The notes under the pieces are model-generated. The model had not been told where the DNA came from. It did no database searches and saw only the letters and a list, made by a program, of their open reading frames with translations. DNA of 64,000 bases from Streptomyces sp. NBC_00390. Its GTDB lineage: Bacteria; Actinomycetota; Actinomycetes; Streptomycetales; Streptomycetaceae. The stretch spans positions 6,076,001-6,140,000 of the forward strand of contig NZ_CP107945.1 in the NCBI RefSeq assembly GCF_036057275.1, written 5' to 3'. Positions 1 to 8,290 of the stretch are shown piece by piece (position 1 is the stretch's first letter; each line of letters starts with the position of its first letter). The position numbers and the translations under genes were made by a program.

Positions 1-36
1 TCCGAGCACGGAGCGGCGCGTGATGTGCCTACGCAT
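1..36 (-). CDS. Start of a Tat-exported protein (partial, runs off left edge)
   Basis: Only the first 12 codons are inside the window, reading MRRHITRRSVLG. The twin-arginine pattern RRSVLG right at the N-terminus is typical of a Tat signal peptide, so the product is probably a folded exported redox or cofactor protein. A GAGGTG ribosome site lies about 9 nt upstream of the ATG. It is transcribed in the same direction as the DUF6153 gene behind it. In Streptomyces, DUF6153 genes often sit near multicopper oxidases, which are Tat substrates, but that identity is only a guess from context. Confidence 0.5.
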   Translation of the reverse strand, partial: MRRHITRRSVLG

Positions 37-124
37 GACTGATTGCACCTCGTGAGGGTGTCGAAGGGTGTGCGGAGGAAGCGCGTGCCCCGCCTGCGCT
101 CCTGCGCAAGCGGTGGACGCGCTC

Positions 125-526
125 CTATATCCGCAGCACCGACACCCGGGCGAGCACACCCGTCACCGGTGGTGCGTTCGCCCGCAGCGTGTGCGGCAAC
201 CAGGCCCAGGACGCGGACGACAGATCGACCCGGCCGCTCAGCGCCCGCCGTACGACCAGCAGCGCGAGACCCCACGCGCCGAGCACGGCGAGACAGACCG
301 AGGCGGGGTCCATGGCGGGGACGGGTGCGTGCTCCTCGACGGCCGGTACATCCGCCACGCGGGCGTGATACGGCTGTACGGAGGTGTGGCCGGTGTGCGC
401 GGGCCGGTGAGCCGCGTGCCCGGATTCCGCCGACGGATGGCCCGTGGTGTGCATGGCGGCGATCCCGCAGAGCAGCGCAACGAGCAGTATCAACTGCCCC
501 CAGCGCGTACCCCGATGATCGGCCAT
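125..526 (-). CDS. DUF6153-like small exported/membrane protein
   Basis: A 133-residue protein with a hydrophobic N-terminal segment at about residues 11-27, then a His-rich, Ala/Pro-rich stretch, a second hydrophobic segment near residues 75-90 and a C-terminus ending in LRI. The His-rich middle and the LRI ending match the Streptomyces DUF6153 family, often found near copper or DUF305 genes. No catalytic motif is visible. The neighbouring CBS, DUF305 and DUF3105 genes on the same strand suggest a cell-envelope, possibly metal-related, group. Function unknown. Confidence 0.7.
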   Translation of the reverse strand: MADHRGTRWGQLILLVALLCGIAAMHTTGHPSAESGHAAHRPAHTGHTSVQPYHARVADVPAVEEHAPVPAMDPASVCLAVLGAWGLALLVVRRALSGRVDLSSASWAWLPHTLRANAPPVTGVLARVSVLRI

Positions 527-623
527 GAACCGGAGCCTACCCCCTCAGGGTATGCATGGCATGTGCAGCACCGGCGGTCCGTCCCGGCGGGCCGCCGGCG
601 CCGTTGCGCATCCGAAGGGCAGG

Positions 624-1040
624 TCAGGTCGCGTAGACCCGCTCGCACCATCCGGCGAGCTGCTCCTCCGTCAGGTGCTGGGCCAGATCGGCCTCGCTGA
701 TCATCCCGACCAGGCGCTTGCGCTCGATCACCGGAAGCCTGCGTATCTGATGGCCCTGCATCTCCTGCAGTACCGCGTCCACATCCGCACCCGCGTCGAT
801 CCAGCGCGGCGTGCCCTTGGCCATGTCGCCCGCCGTGACCTGCGACGGATCGTGACCCATGGCGACACAGCCGATGACGATGTCGCGGTCGGTGAGGATG
901 CCGCACAGCCGTTCGTTCTCGTCCGCTATGGGCAGCGAGCCCACATTCAGCTCACGCATCAGCTGCGCGGCCCTGTCGAGGGTCTCGTGGGAGGGGATCC
1001 ACTGAGCCCCGGGATGCATGATGTCCTTGGCGGTGGTCAT
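624..1040 (-). CDS. Tandem CBS-domain protein
   Basis: 138 residues made of two CBS modules and little else. The first spans about residues 1-65 (DIMHPGAQWIP, SLPIADENERLCGILTDRDI), the second about 75-130 (RRLPVIERKRLVGMISEADLA). Stand-alone CBS pairs bind adenine nucleotides and act as regulatory ligand sensors; many Streptomyces hold paralogues. The start at MTTAKD is preferred over the upstream ATG because homologues begin there. It lies alone between DUF6153 and the DUF305 gene on the same strand, so co-transcription is possible. Confidence 0.88.
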   Translation of the reverse strand: MTTAKDIMHPGAQWIPSHETLDRAAQLMRELNVGSLPIADENERLCGILTDRDIVIGCVAMGHDPSQVTAGDMAKGTPRWIDAGADVDAVLQEMQGHQIRRLPVIERKRLVGMISEADLAQHLTEEQLAGWCERVYAT

Positions 1041-1155
1041 GGGTGTGTGCCTCCTGGATGCCGTACGGCCCCGAGCGCAACCCATTGTCGTTGGGCCGTT
1101 CGGGGTACGCGACCGCAGCCGCCGGACGCCCGGACCACCCGTTCCCGTGAAACGC

Positions 1156-1201
1156 CCCGGGCCCGCCCGGTCCGCGCGGCGGCGGACCGGGCGGGCCCGG
1201 G
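1156..1201 (-). terminator. Hairpin after the DUF3105-DUF305 operon
   Basis: A perfect 20-bp G+C stem (1156-1175 pairs with 1182-1201) with a 6-nt loop lies 21 bases beyond the DUF305 stop codon. It has the form of a Streptomyces intrinsic terminator without a long T-run. Confidence 0.75.
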
Positions 1202-1222
1202 AAGGTCACGCGGGGGCGTGCC

Positions 1223-1879
1223 TCAGGTCAGCACCTCGGCGCCGCGCTGGTGCAGCATGTCGACCATGAGCTCCACCTCCGAGCGCTGGGCGTCCACCAT
1301 GTCCTGAGCGAGTCTGCGCTCGGTGTCCACGGTGCACAGCTTCGCGCACTCCTCGGCCATGGCCGCGCCGCCGTTGTGGTGGTTGATCATGAGCTGGAGG
1401 TAGAAGACCTCGGCCTGCTTGCCGTTCAGCCCGCCCAGCCGCTCGAGGTCGGCCTTGGTCGCCATGCCCGGCATCAGCGGACCGTCCTCGGCCTCCTGGG
1501 TGCCGTGGCCGCCGTGCCCGGACGTGCCCTTCCCCTTCATCCAGGCCATCGGCGCCTCGTCGGCGGCGACCTTCGGCAGACCCCACAGGTCCAGCCAGCC
1601 CAGCATCATGCCGCGCTGGTTCGCCTGGGTGTTGGCGATGTCGTACGCGAGCCTGCGCACCTGGTCGTTCCGTGTGCGGTCCCGGACGATGAAGGACATC
1701 TCCACGGCCTGCTGATGATGGACCGACATGTCCCGGGCGAAGCCGGCGTCCGCCGAGTCCGCCGTCGGGGTACGGGCTGCGGCCGGGTCGCCGCTGCCCG
1801 CGGTGGCGACCGTGGCGGCCCCGGCGAACAGCAGAGCCAGCACGACGGCCGTGATGGCGGCCCAGTGCGTGCGCGTCAT
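1223..1879 (-). CDS. DUF305 secreted protein
   Basis: 218 residues: a signal peptide or anchor (hydrophobic residues about 6-26), then a four-helix DUF305 (ferritin-like fold) domain. Hallmarks seen are the MSVHHQQAVEMS segment near residue 50 and INHHNGGAAMAEE near residue 160, both His-rich and potentially metal-binding. DUF305 proteins are exported and commonly linked to copper handling. The ATG at 1879 has GGGGAG 8 nt upstream; a GTG at 1888 would overlap the DUF3105 stop as GTGA. Either way the two genes form a tight operon. Confidence 0.9.
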   Translation of the reverse strand: MTRTHWAAITAVVLALLFAGAATVATAGSGDPAAARTPTADSADAGFARDMSVHHQQAVEMSFIVRDRTRNDQVRRLAYDIANTQANQRGMMLGWLDLWGLPKVAADEAPMAWMKGKGTSGHGGHGTQEAEDGPLMPGMATKADLERLGGLNGKQAEVFYLQLMINHHNGGAAMAEECAKLCTVDTERRLAQDMVDAQRSEVELMVDMLHQRGAEVLT

Positions 1880-1884
1880 GCCCG

Positions 1885-2532
1885 TCACTCCCCGCTCAGC
1901 CCGCCCGTGCACGCCGCGCCCTTCTCCGGCGTCTGGGGGCCGTTCACGTACTTGGTGAAGAACTGTCCCACCCGCGGGTCGTCGGCCGAGTCAACGGTCA
2001 CCTGCTTGCCCCAGGCGCTGAGCATGATCGCGCCCTTCTGGTCCTTGTACGGGCTCATGAGCGAGTACGGCGTGCTCTTGACCCGGTCGCCGAGCTTGTC
2101 CACATCGGCCTTGGACACCTTGTCGGTGTACGTCACCCAGACAGCGCCGTGCTCCAGCGAGTGGACGGCGTTCATGTCGGGGACGGCCTCCTTGTAGACG
2201 TCCCCGTTGCAGTTCATCCACACCTCGTTGTGGTCGCCGCCGACCGGAGGCTTCATCGGGTACTTCACCTGGGTCTTGACGTGCTTGTTGGTCAGCTTCT
2301 TCGCGTCCCAGGACTGCTCGTCCTCGATGGGTGCCTTGGCCGCCGCGACCTCCTGCTCCTTCTCCTCCGACTTCTTGTTGAGGACGAAGGCGCCGAAGCC
2401 GACCAGGCCGGCCACGACGAGGGCGCTGACGCTGATGGTGATGATGCGGTTGCGTCGCTCGTGGGCCTGCTCGGCACGGCGCATCTGCTCTATTCGGGCC
2501 CGGCGGTCGTTGGTCGTCTGACGAGAAGCCAT
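1885..2532 (-). CDS. DUF3105 membrane-anchored protein
   Basis: About 215 residues. A charged N-terminal segment (residues 1-30) precedes one transmembrane helix (about 33-50), a short coiled charged linker and an extracytoplasmic DUF3105 domain with the motifs HSLEHGAVWVTY and PYKDQKGAIMLSAWGKQ. The domain is characteristic of actinobacteria and often neighbours DUF305 genes, as here. Its biochemical role is not established. An alternative ATG three codons upstream (2541) sits too close to the AAGGA site. The DUF305 gene follows after 5 bases. Confidence 0.88.
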   Translation of the reverse strand: MASRQTTNDRRARIEQMRRAEQAHERRNRIITISVSALVVAGLVGFGAFVLNKKSEEKEQEVAAAKAPIEDEQSWDAKKLTNKHVKTQVKYPMKPPVGGDHNEVWMNCNGDVYKEAVPDMNAVHSLEHGAVWVTYTDKVSKADVDKLGDRVKSTPYSLMSPYKDQKGAIMLSAWGKQVTVDSADDPRVGQFFTKYVNGPQTPEKGAACTGGLSGE

Positions 2533-2631
2533 GGTGGACATCGTCCTTCGTGAGGTCTGCGGAAGTCGCGGAAATCTGCGTTCGGATGCGCGCGCAGGCG
2601 CGCGCGAGCGTGCGGGCGGTGGTGCCTTACG

Positions 2632-3012
2632 TCACGTCCGCAGCACCTGAAGGACGTGCAGGTCGGGAGCGCGGGCGGGCGCCTGGGAGCGGTCCGGACG
2701 GCCTGCGGCCTGAGGCTCGCCGGGGTATCGGGGCTCGACGCCCGCCTCGAGCGGGGCATCCAGCGGCGGCGCGGTGAGCACGGCGGGGCTCAGCACCGGA
2801 AGGAGACCGCAGGCGCCGTCGTCGTACGGACAGGTGTACGCGGTCACGGGCGCGGCCGCTGCACCGCGTTCGGCGGTGGCGGTGGGGTGGTGCGGACCCG
2901 GATCGGCCTGGCCCAGGCAGATGAAGAGCGCACCGAGCAGCGTCGCCACGGCGCTCAGCAGAGCCGTGGGACGCTCGGTGCGATCGAGGCGGCTGGTCCG
3001 CGAACCCTCCAT
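2632..3012 (-). CDS. Small membrane protein, unknown function
   Basis: 126 residues with one hydrophobic segment at about 18-36 and a Pro/Ala-rich tail. The tail contains two cysteines (TCPYDDGACG), so a disulfide outside the membrane is possible. Codon usage in this frame is typical of the neighbourhood and the gene continues the minus-strand run ahead of DUF3105. No family was recognised. It could be an accessory subunit of the DUF3105/DUF305 group. Confidence 0.6.
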   Translation of the reverse strand: MEGSRTSRLDRTERPTALLSAVATLLGALFICLGQADPGPHHPTATAERGAAAAPVTAYTCPYDDGACGLLPVLSPAVLTAPPLDAPLEAGVEPRYPGEPQAAGRPDRSQAPARAPDLHVLQVLRT

Positions 3013-3132
3013 GGCGGCCGATCGTAGTAGGCGCGCGCGCCGTGTACGCCATGTGGGGCTGGAATGCGCGGTGCGAACAAGCCGCGGACCCGCCGCGACG
3101 AGGCGACGGGTCCGCGGGGGCGCGTCGGGAGG

Positions 3133-5313
3133 TCAGACCCGCTCGGGCGCGCGCTCCGGCTCCTGCTTCTGCTCCAGCTCTTGCTCCGGCTCGTGCTCCG
3201 GTGTCTCGCGCTGGTCCGGCCCGGCGGCCCGGAACAGCCGTCCCGGCCACCAGAACCAGCGGCCCAGGTCGAGGGCGAGCGCCGGCACCAGCACCGTCCG
3301 CACCAGGAAGGTGTCGAGCAGGACTCCGATTCCGACGATCACGCCCATCTGCGCCATGGTCACCAGCGGCAGCCCCGCGAAGACCGCGAACGTCGCGGCG
3401 AGTACGACACCTGCGCTGGTGATGACGCCGCCGGTGGTCGTCAGGCCCTCCAGCACACCGCGGGCATGACCGAGCCGGACGGACTCCTCCTTGACCCGGT
3501 GCATCAGGAAGATGTTGTAGTCGATACCGAGGGCCACCAGGAAGACGAAGCCCATCAGCGGGATCGACCAGTCCACACCGGCGTAGCCGAAGACGTGCTC
3601 GAACAGGAGGTTGGAGGCGCCCAGCGCCGCGAAGTAGGAGATCACGACGGTGGCCAGCAGCAGCACCGGGGCGACGATCGCCCGCAGCAGCCACACCAGC
3701 ACCAGCAGGACCACCACCAGCACCACCGGGATGACGGTCCGCAGATCACGGTCCGCGGCCCGCTGGGTGTCCAGCGTCTGCGCGGTCGTACCACCCACCA
3801 GGGCCTTTGCCCCCTCGACCGTACGGACCTCGGAGCGCAGCACATCGATCGTGTCCTTGGCGGCCTGGCTGTCCGGGGCGTCCTCGAGCACGACCGACAG
3901 GGTGGCGAGCCTGCCGTTCGGAGTGCGTTCCCCGTCCTCGACCCTGGCCACGCCCGAGACCTCCGAGACCGCCGCCTCGACCGCGCCCGCGCGGCCGGCG
4001 TCCGTCACGATCGTCGCCGGGTCGGAGGCACCCGAGGGGTAGTGGGCCGAGATCCGCTCCTGGGCCACGACCGACTCGGGCTTGTCCTGGAACATCTCGG
4101 ACTGCTGCAGACCCATGTCGATACCGAGGGCGCTCACCGCGAGCACACCGGTGGCGGCGACGGACATCAGCCAGGACCAGCGCGGGCGCCGGGCGACGGC
4201 CGTGCCGATACGGGACCAGACGGTGACCGACCTGCCGGCCGGGTCCGCGGCACCGGCTACCGGCGCCCGCGTGACGTGCGGCACGAAGGGCCAGAAGACC
4301 CAGCGGCCCGCGATCACCAGCAGCGCCGGCAGGATCGTGATCATTGCCAGGAAGCCGCAGACCACACCGACCGCGCCGACCAGACCCATGGAGCGCGAGG
4401 AGTTGATGTCGGCGAGGGAGAGGCAGGCGAGGCCTACGGCGACGGTGCCGGCCGAGGCGAGGATCGCGGGGCCCGAGCGGTGCAGCGCGAGCCTCATCGC
4501 CGTGTGCCGGTCCTTGCGGCGGTGCAGCTCCTCGCGGTAGCGGGCTGTCAGCAGCAGGGCGTAGTCGGTGCCGACGCCGAAGACGAGCACCATCAGGATG
4601 CCCGCGCTCTGCGGATCGACCGGCAGCCCGGCGTACTTGGCCAGCAGATAGGTGCCGACCTGGGTGAGAACGGCGGCGAAGCCGACGGACAGCAGCGGGA
4701 ACAGCCACAGGACAGGGCTGCGGTAGGTGATCAGCAACAGGACGGCCACCACGATGCCGGTGGCGATCATCAGGGTGGAGTCGAGCGAGTCGAAGACCGC
4801 GATCTGGTCGACCAGCGAGCCTGCCGGTCCGCCGACCTCGACATCGAGGCCGGGTGGGGCGTTTGCCCCGGCGACCGTGCGGATCTCCTCGACCTTGTCG
4901 CTGATCCCGTCCTCGGAGGAGAGCGGGACGACCAGCATCAGGGCCCTGCCGTCGTCGGACGGCAGCACCCGGGAGACCTGCTCGCCGTCGGCGGCGTACC
5001 GGGCGAAGGCCGTCCGGTCCGCCTCGGCCTTGGCCCGCTCGGCCGCGCCGATCGTCGCACCCGGACCGGCGGCGCTGTACACCGTGACCGCAGGCATCAC
5101 CGCGTCCGTACGGAACCTCTCCAGCTCCGTGTTGACCTGCGCGGACTCGGCGCCGCGCGGCAGGAAGGCGTTCGGGCCGGACTCCTCGACCTCGCCCAGT
5201 TTGCCCGCGAGAGGGCCGAGCGCGGCGGCGAGTATCAGCCAGCCGACGAGGACGAACCATTTGGTGCGACTGCCGCCCGGCGCACCGGCCAGGCGCTTGA
5301 GCAGCGCTTTCAT
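3133..5313 (-). CDS. MmpL-family RND transporter
   Basis: 726 residues in two similar halves, each with one N-terminal transmembrane helix, a large extracytoplasmic domain and a five-to-six helix bundle. The bundles carry the MmpL signatures GVGTDYALLLTARYREEL and ALGIDYNIFLMHRVKEE (proton-relay GxDY motifs). The family exports lipids, siderophores or drugs using the proton gradient. AGGAG lies 8 nt before the ATG at 5313. A small membrane protein and an ArsR-type repressor follow upstream on the same strand, so the transporter is probably under that regulator. The C-terminal tail is Glu/Gln-rich. Confidence 0.93.
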   Translation of the reverse strand: MKALLKRLAGAPGGSRTKWFVLVGWLILAAALGPLAGKLGEVEESGPNAFLPRGAESAQVNTELERFRTDAVMPAVTVYSAAGPGATIGAAERAKAEADRTAFARYAADGEQVSRVLPSDDGRALMLVVPLSSEDGISDKVEEIRTVAGANAPPGLDVEVGGPAGSLVDQIAVFDSLDSTLMIATGIVVAVLLLITYRSPVLWLFPLLSVGFAAVLTQVGTYLLAKYAGLPVDPQSAGILMVLVFGVGTDYALLLTARYREELHRRKDRHTAMRLALHRSGPAILASAGTVAVGLACLSLADINSSRSMGLVGAVGVVCGFLAMITILPALLVIAGRWVFWPFVPHVTRAPVAGAADPAGRSVTVWSRIGTAVARRPRWSWLMSVAATGVLAVSALGIDMGLQQSEMFQDKPESVVAQERISAHYPSGASDPATIVTDAGRAGAVEAAVSEVSGVARVEDGERTPNGRLATLSVVLEDAPDSQAAKDTIDVLRSEVRTVEGAKALVGGTTAQTLDTQRAADRDLRTVIPVVLVVVLLVLVWLLRAIVAPVLLLATVVISYFAALGASNLLFEHVFGYAGVDWSIPLMGFVFLVALGIDYNIFLMHRVKEESVRLGHARGVLEGLTTTGGVITSAGVVLAATFAVFAGLPLVTMAQMGVIVGIGVLLDTFLVRTVLVPALALDLGRWFWWPGRLFRAAGPDQRETPEHEPEQELEQKQEPERAPERV

Positions 5314-5425
5314 GAGTAATCTCCTGTGTGTGGAGTTCGGGGCGCACGGGACCCGCACCGTGGCGTGAGGGTGTGAAGACCTGCCGCGGTGAAGGGGTGG
5401 CCGTGCCTGGGATCTGTTCTCCATG

Positions 5426-5459
5426 GGTACGGCCGGGAGTTGCAGCTCCTGGCCGTACC
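5426..5459 (-). terminator. Hairpin between regulator pair and transporter
   Basis: A 14-bp stem with a single G-T pair and a 6-nt loop, located 52 bases past the stop of the 84-residue membrane protein. It probably ends or attenuates transcription from the ArsR gene before the MmpL gene. Confidence 0.6.
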
Positions 5460-5510
5460 GCTCCTGTGCGAGCCGGGTCGTCGACGAGCCGGTCTGCTAC
5501 GAGCCGGGCA

Positions 5511-5765
5511 TCACTCGACCTCGCGCATCATCTTCTCCATCGAGGTCAGCGAGAGCCGGGCCTGTGTCAGCTCGTCGAGGGTGCGCCTGTGCAGTTCGGT
5601 GCTGTCGTCGAGCAACCGTGCGTACTTGTCGGCCAGTTGGCGGTACTGCTCGTCACGGGCGGCCAGCGCGCGAGCCCGCCAGGTCGCGGCGACCTGCCAG
5701 ACGATGACGATGAGGAGGAGAAAGAGCCCGCCGGCTCCGACCGCTCCCACCAGATTCGCGTTCAT
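5511..5765 (-). CDS. Small single-pass membrane protein with coiled coil
   Basis: 84 residues. One transmembrane helix covers about residues 5-26; the remainder is a charged amphipathic helix rich in Arg, Glu, Gln and Leu that is likely to coil. Its ATG overlaps the stop of the ArsR-type gene as ATGA, so the two are translationally coupled. No named family was recognised. The pairing with a repressor and an MmpL transporter suggests a sensing or accessory role, which is inference. Confidence 0.75.
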   Translation of the reverse strand: MNANLVGAVGAGGLFLLLIVIVWQVAATWRARALAARDEQYRQLADKYARLLDDSTELHRRTLDELTQARLSLTSMEKMMREVE

Positions 5766-6130
5766 GTGGCCGTCTCCTTCATCGCGTCCTTCTCTTCCTC
5801 GGGGAGCGTGCGGGCCGCCGCCGCGACGGCCTCGGGTGTGAGCGCGTAGCAGAACGGCGTGAGCTCGAAGAACTTCATCGCCTTGCCGCCCTCGGACAGC
5901 TCCAGCTCCCCGATGACCAGCCCCGCCGCCTCCAGCCGCTGCAGATGCATATGGAGCAGCGGCCGGCCGATGCCGAGCTCACGGGCGAGCCGGCTGACGT
6001 AGTTACGGCCGCCCAGCAGCGCCGCGACGATCCGCATCCGGTGCGGGTTGCCGAGGGCGGTGAGCACCTTCAGCAATGCCTCGCCGTCGGGCCCGTCCCC
6101 GCGCTGCCCGCCGGCCGGGAACTCGCCCAT
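5762..6130 (-). CDS. ArsR-type winged-helix repressor
   Basis: 122 residues. A winged-helix DNA-binding domain occupies about residues 18-85 (LLKVLTALGNPHRMRIVAALL, then recognition helix GIGRPLLHMHLQRLEAAGLV). The metal-binding cysteines of classical ArsR are absent, so the effector is unknown. The C-terminal helix ends in a Glu/Lys-rich segment. It is the first gene of the minus-strand set with the small membrane protein and the MmpL transporter. A near-perfect palindrome at 6181-6208 upstream is the obvious operator candidate and may also affect divergent glnA2. Confidence 0.88.
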   Translation of the reverse strand: MGEFPAGGQRGDGPDGEALLKVLTALGNPHRMRIVAALLGGRNYVSRLARELGIGRPLLHMHLQRLEAAGLVIGELELSEGGKAMKFFELTPFCYALTPEAVAAAARTLPEEEKDAMKETAT

Positions 6131-6180
6131 CGCGGCCCCCTTCGTCGGTGTCCGTGAGTCAAGGCTGACGCACCCCGCTG

Positions 6181-6208
6181 ACGTGTGTCAAAGAAAGCTG
6201 ACACATGT
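6181..6208. promoter_or_regulatory. Palindromic operator candidate between ArsR gene and glnA2
   Basis: The half-sites ACGTGTGTCA and TGACACATGT are inverted repeats with one mismatch, separated by 8 bases. The site is 50 bases upstream of the ArsR start and about 160 bases upstream of the glnA2 start. Its AT-rich spacer contrasts with the surroundings. Autoregulation by the adjacent repressor is the simplest reading. Confidence 0.55.
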
Positions 6209-6369
6209 CGGGGTGGAGTGAGGGACCCCTCAGGGTCGTCTCGGGGTGTGCCCTGACCCACAATGGCCTCAGCCGCGGTGCGCAACGCGCCGGAAACCCA
6301 CAGATGGCATGCTCGAGGGTGGCAGGCAGGCAGGCAGGGCGGCGGCGTGACCGGCAAGGATGGGTGGAA

Positions 6370-7731
6370 ATGGATAAGCAGCAGGAATTCGTGCTCCGCA
6401 CACTCGAGGAGCGCGACATCCGGTTCGTGCGCCTGTGGTTCACCGACGTACTCGGTTTCCTGAAGTCGGTCGCGGTCGCGCCCGCCGAACTCGAGCAGGC
6501 CTTCGACGAGGGCATCGGTTTCGACGGCTCGGCGATCGAGGGCTTCGCCCGGGTATACGAGTCCGACATGATCGCCAAGCCCGACCCGGGCACCTTCCAG
6601 ATCCTGCCCTGGCGGGCCGAGGCGCCGGGCACGGCCCGGATGTTCTGCGACATCCTGATGCCCGACGGCTCCCCGTCCTTCGCGGACCCCCGGTTTGTGC
6701 TGAAGCGGATCCTGGCCAAGACCTCCGACCTGGGCTTCACCTTCTACACACACCCGGAGATCGAGTTCTTCCTGCTGAAGGACAAGCCGGTCGACGGCAG
6801 CCGGCCCACCCCGGCGGACAGCTCCGGCTACTTCGACCACACCCCGCAGAACGTCGGCATGGACTTCCGCCGCCAGGCGATCACCATGCTCGAGTCCATG
6901 GGGATCTCGGTGGAGTTCAGCCACCACGAGGGCGCCCCGGGCCAGCAGGAGATCGACCTGCGGTACGCCGACGCGCTGTCCACGGCCGACAACATCATGA
7001 CGTTCCGCCTGGTCATGAAGCAGGTCGCGCTGGAGCAGGGCGTGCAGGCCACCTTCATGCCGAAGCCGTTCAGCGAGTACCCCGGCTCCGGCATGCACAC
7101 CCACCTCTCGCTCTTCGAGGGCGACCGCAACGCGTTCTACGAGTCGGGCTCCGAGTACCAGCTCTCCAAGGTCGGCCGCTCCTTCATCGCCGGCCTCCTC
7201 AAGCACGCCGCCGAGATCTCGGCCGTCACGAATCAGTGGGTCAACTCCTACAAGCGCATCTGGGGCGGCTCGACCCGCAGCGCGGGCGCGGGCGGCGAGG
7301 CCCCCTCGTACATCTGCTGGGGCCACAACAACCGCTCCGCGCTGATCCGCGTCCCCATGTACAAGCCGGGTAAGACCGGCTCGTCCCGCATCGAGGTCCG
7401 CTCCCTCGACTCGGGCGCCAACCCCTACCTCGCGTACGCGGTCCTGCTCGCGGCGGGCCTCAAGGGCGTCGAGGAGGGCTACGAACTCCCGGCCGGTGCC
7501 GACGACGACGTGTGGGCGCTGTCCGACGCGGAGCGGCGCGCGATGGGCATCACGCCGTTGCCGCAGAACCTGGGCGAGGCGATCGACCTGATGGAGCGCA
7601 GCGAGCTCGTCGCGGAGACGCTGGGCGAGCACGTCTTCGACTTCTTCCTGCGCAACAAGAAGCAGGAGTGGGAGGAGTACCGCTCCGAGGTCACGGCCTT
7701 CGAGCTGCGCAAGAGCCTGCCGGTGCTGTAG
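6370..7731 (+). CDS. glnA2: GlnA2: glutamine synthetase-like enzyme (gamma-glutamylpolyamine synthetase)
   Basis: 453 residues, the length of S. coelicolor GlnA2. A GSI beta-grasp domain (about 1-105, with DGSAIEGF) is followed by the catalytic domain with metal and glutamate-binding segments (HPEIEFFLL, SGMHTHLSL, SYKRIWGGSTR, NNRSALIRVP). The Tyr adenylylated by GlnE in true GlnA is Trp382 here (ADDDVWALSD), so it should escape adenylylation. Published work assigns the S. coelicolor orthologue gamma-glutamylation of polyamines rather than glutamine synthesis. The start MDKQQ matches homologues; upstream extensions are not conserved-looking. A palindrome lies ahead and a strong terminator follows. 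Confidence 0.9.
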   Translation: MDKQQEFVLRTLEERDIRFVRLWFTDVLGFLKSVAVAPAELEQAFDEGIGFDGSAIEGFARVYESDMIAKPDPGTFQILPWRAEAPGTARMFCDILMPDGSPSFADPRFVLKRILAKTSDLGFTFYTHPEIEFFLLKDKPVDGSRPTPADSSGYFDHTPQNVGMDFRRQAITMLESMGISVEFSHHEGAPGQQEIDLRYADALSTADNIMTFRLVMKQVALEQGVQATFMPKPFSEYPGSGMHTHLSLFEGDRNAFYESGSEYQLSKVGRSFIAGLLKHAAEISAVTNQWVNSYKRIWGGSTRSAGAGGEAPSYICWGHNNRSALIRVPMYKPGKTGSSRIEVRSLDSGANPYLAYAVLLAAGLKGVEEGYELPAGADDDVWALSDAERRAMGITPLPQNLGEAIDLMERSELVAETLGEHVFDFFLRNKKQEWEEYRSEVTAFELRKSLPVL

Positions 7732-7761
7732 CCGCTGGTCGGAGCGGGTAGAGCCAGCCCC

Positions 7762-7810
7762 GAAACGGTTCCGGGCCAGAGACGGTCAGTCTCTGGCCCG
7801 GCACCGTTTC
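7762..7810 (+). terminator. Strong hairpin terminator after glnA2
   Basis: A 22-bp stem with one internal mismatch and a 5-nt loop (core CGGGCCAGAGAC paired to GTCTCTGGCCCG), beginning 30 bases after the glnA2 stop. It should isolate glnA2 from whatever follows. Confidence 0.85.
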
Positions 7811-7935
7811 ATGCCCTCTGGGCCGTCTGTGGGCCACCCGACTGCGGCCGACGCGCCGGGGGCCGGCAGATCCTGACCCTGACGACCGCCGGCACGCTCG
7901 GCTACCAGCAGCGGGCCGAGGGCGAGGTCCGCAGC

Positions 7936-8211
7936 GTGCGCGGCCGGGTCGATCCGACGCGGATCGAGGCGCTGCTGGTGGCGCTCGCCCGCACCGGCTT
8001 TCCGGCCGCGCCCCAGCAGACGTTCCTGTCCGGTGCGTCGGTGATCACGCGCGCGGTTGAGCCCGGTGGCCGCGTGGTGATCGACCACTTCGTCGCGCTC
8101 GAGCTCGACGGCTACCTCGAGGTGATCCGCGCGCTCGGCGATCTCAACGCTGCGCTGCGCAAGCGCGACGACGCGGCGCTCACGGCCTGGCGCTTCACGC
8201 CGCGCGCGTGA
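7936..8211 (+). CDS. Orphan ORF of unknown origin behind glnA2
   Basis: 91 residues from a GTG, ending TAWRFTPRA. The reading frame looks protein-coding and stays open back to the glnA2 stop, with sensible residues from about 7873 (QILTLTTAGTLGYQQ), yet no ATG or GTG with a ribosome site precedes that part. It is preceded by the glnA2 terminator. Codon choice uses gcg, ctc and gat more than neighbouring genes. It resembles the C-terminal piece of a longer gene acquired from elsewhere. No family was recognised, and it could be a decaying remnant. Confidence 0.35.
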   Translation: MRGRVDPTRIEALLVALARTGFPAAPQQTFLSGASVITRAVEPGGRVVIDHFVALELDGYLEVIRALGDLNAALRKRDDAALTAWRFTPRA

Positions 8212-8290
8212 GGCCCGCCGGATGTCCGACCCCCCGACGCCGGGCCGCCACCTCGAAACGTCATGGGACCGGCACGGGAGGGGCGCCGGG

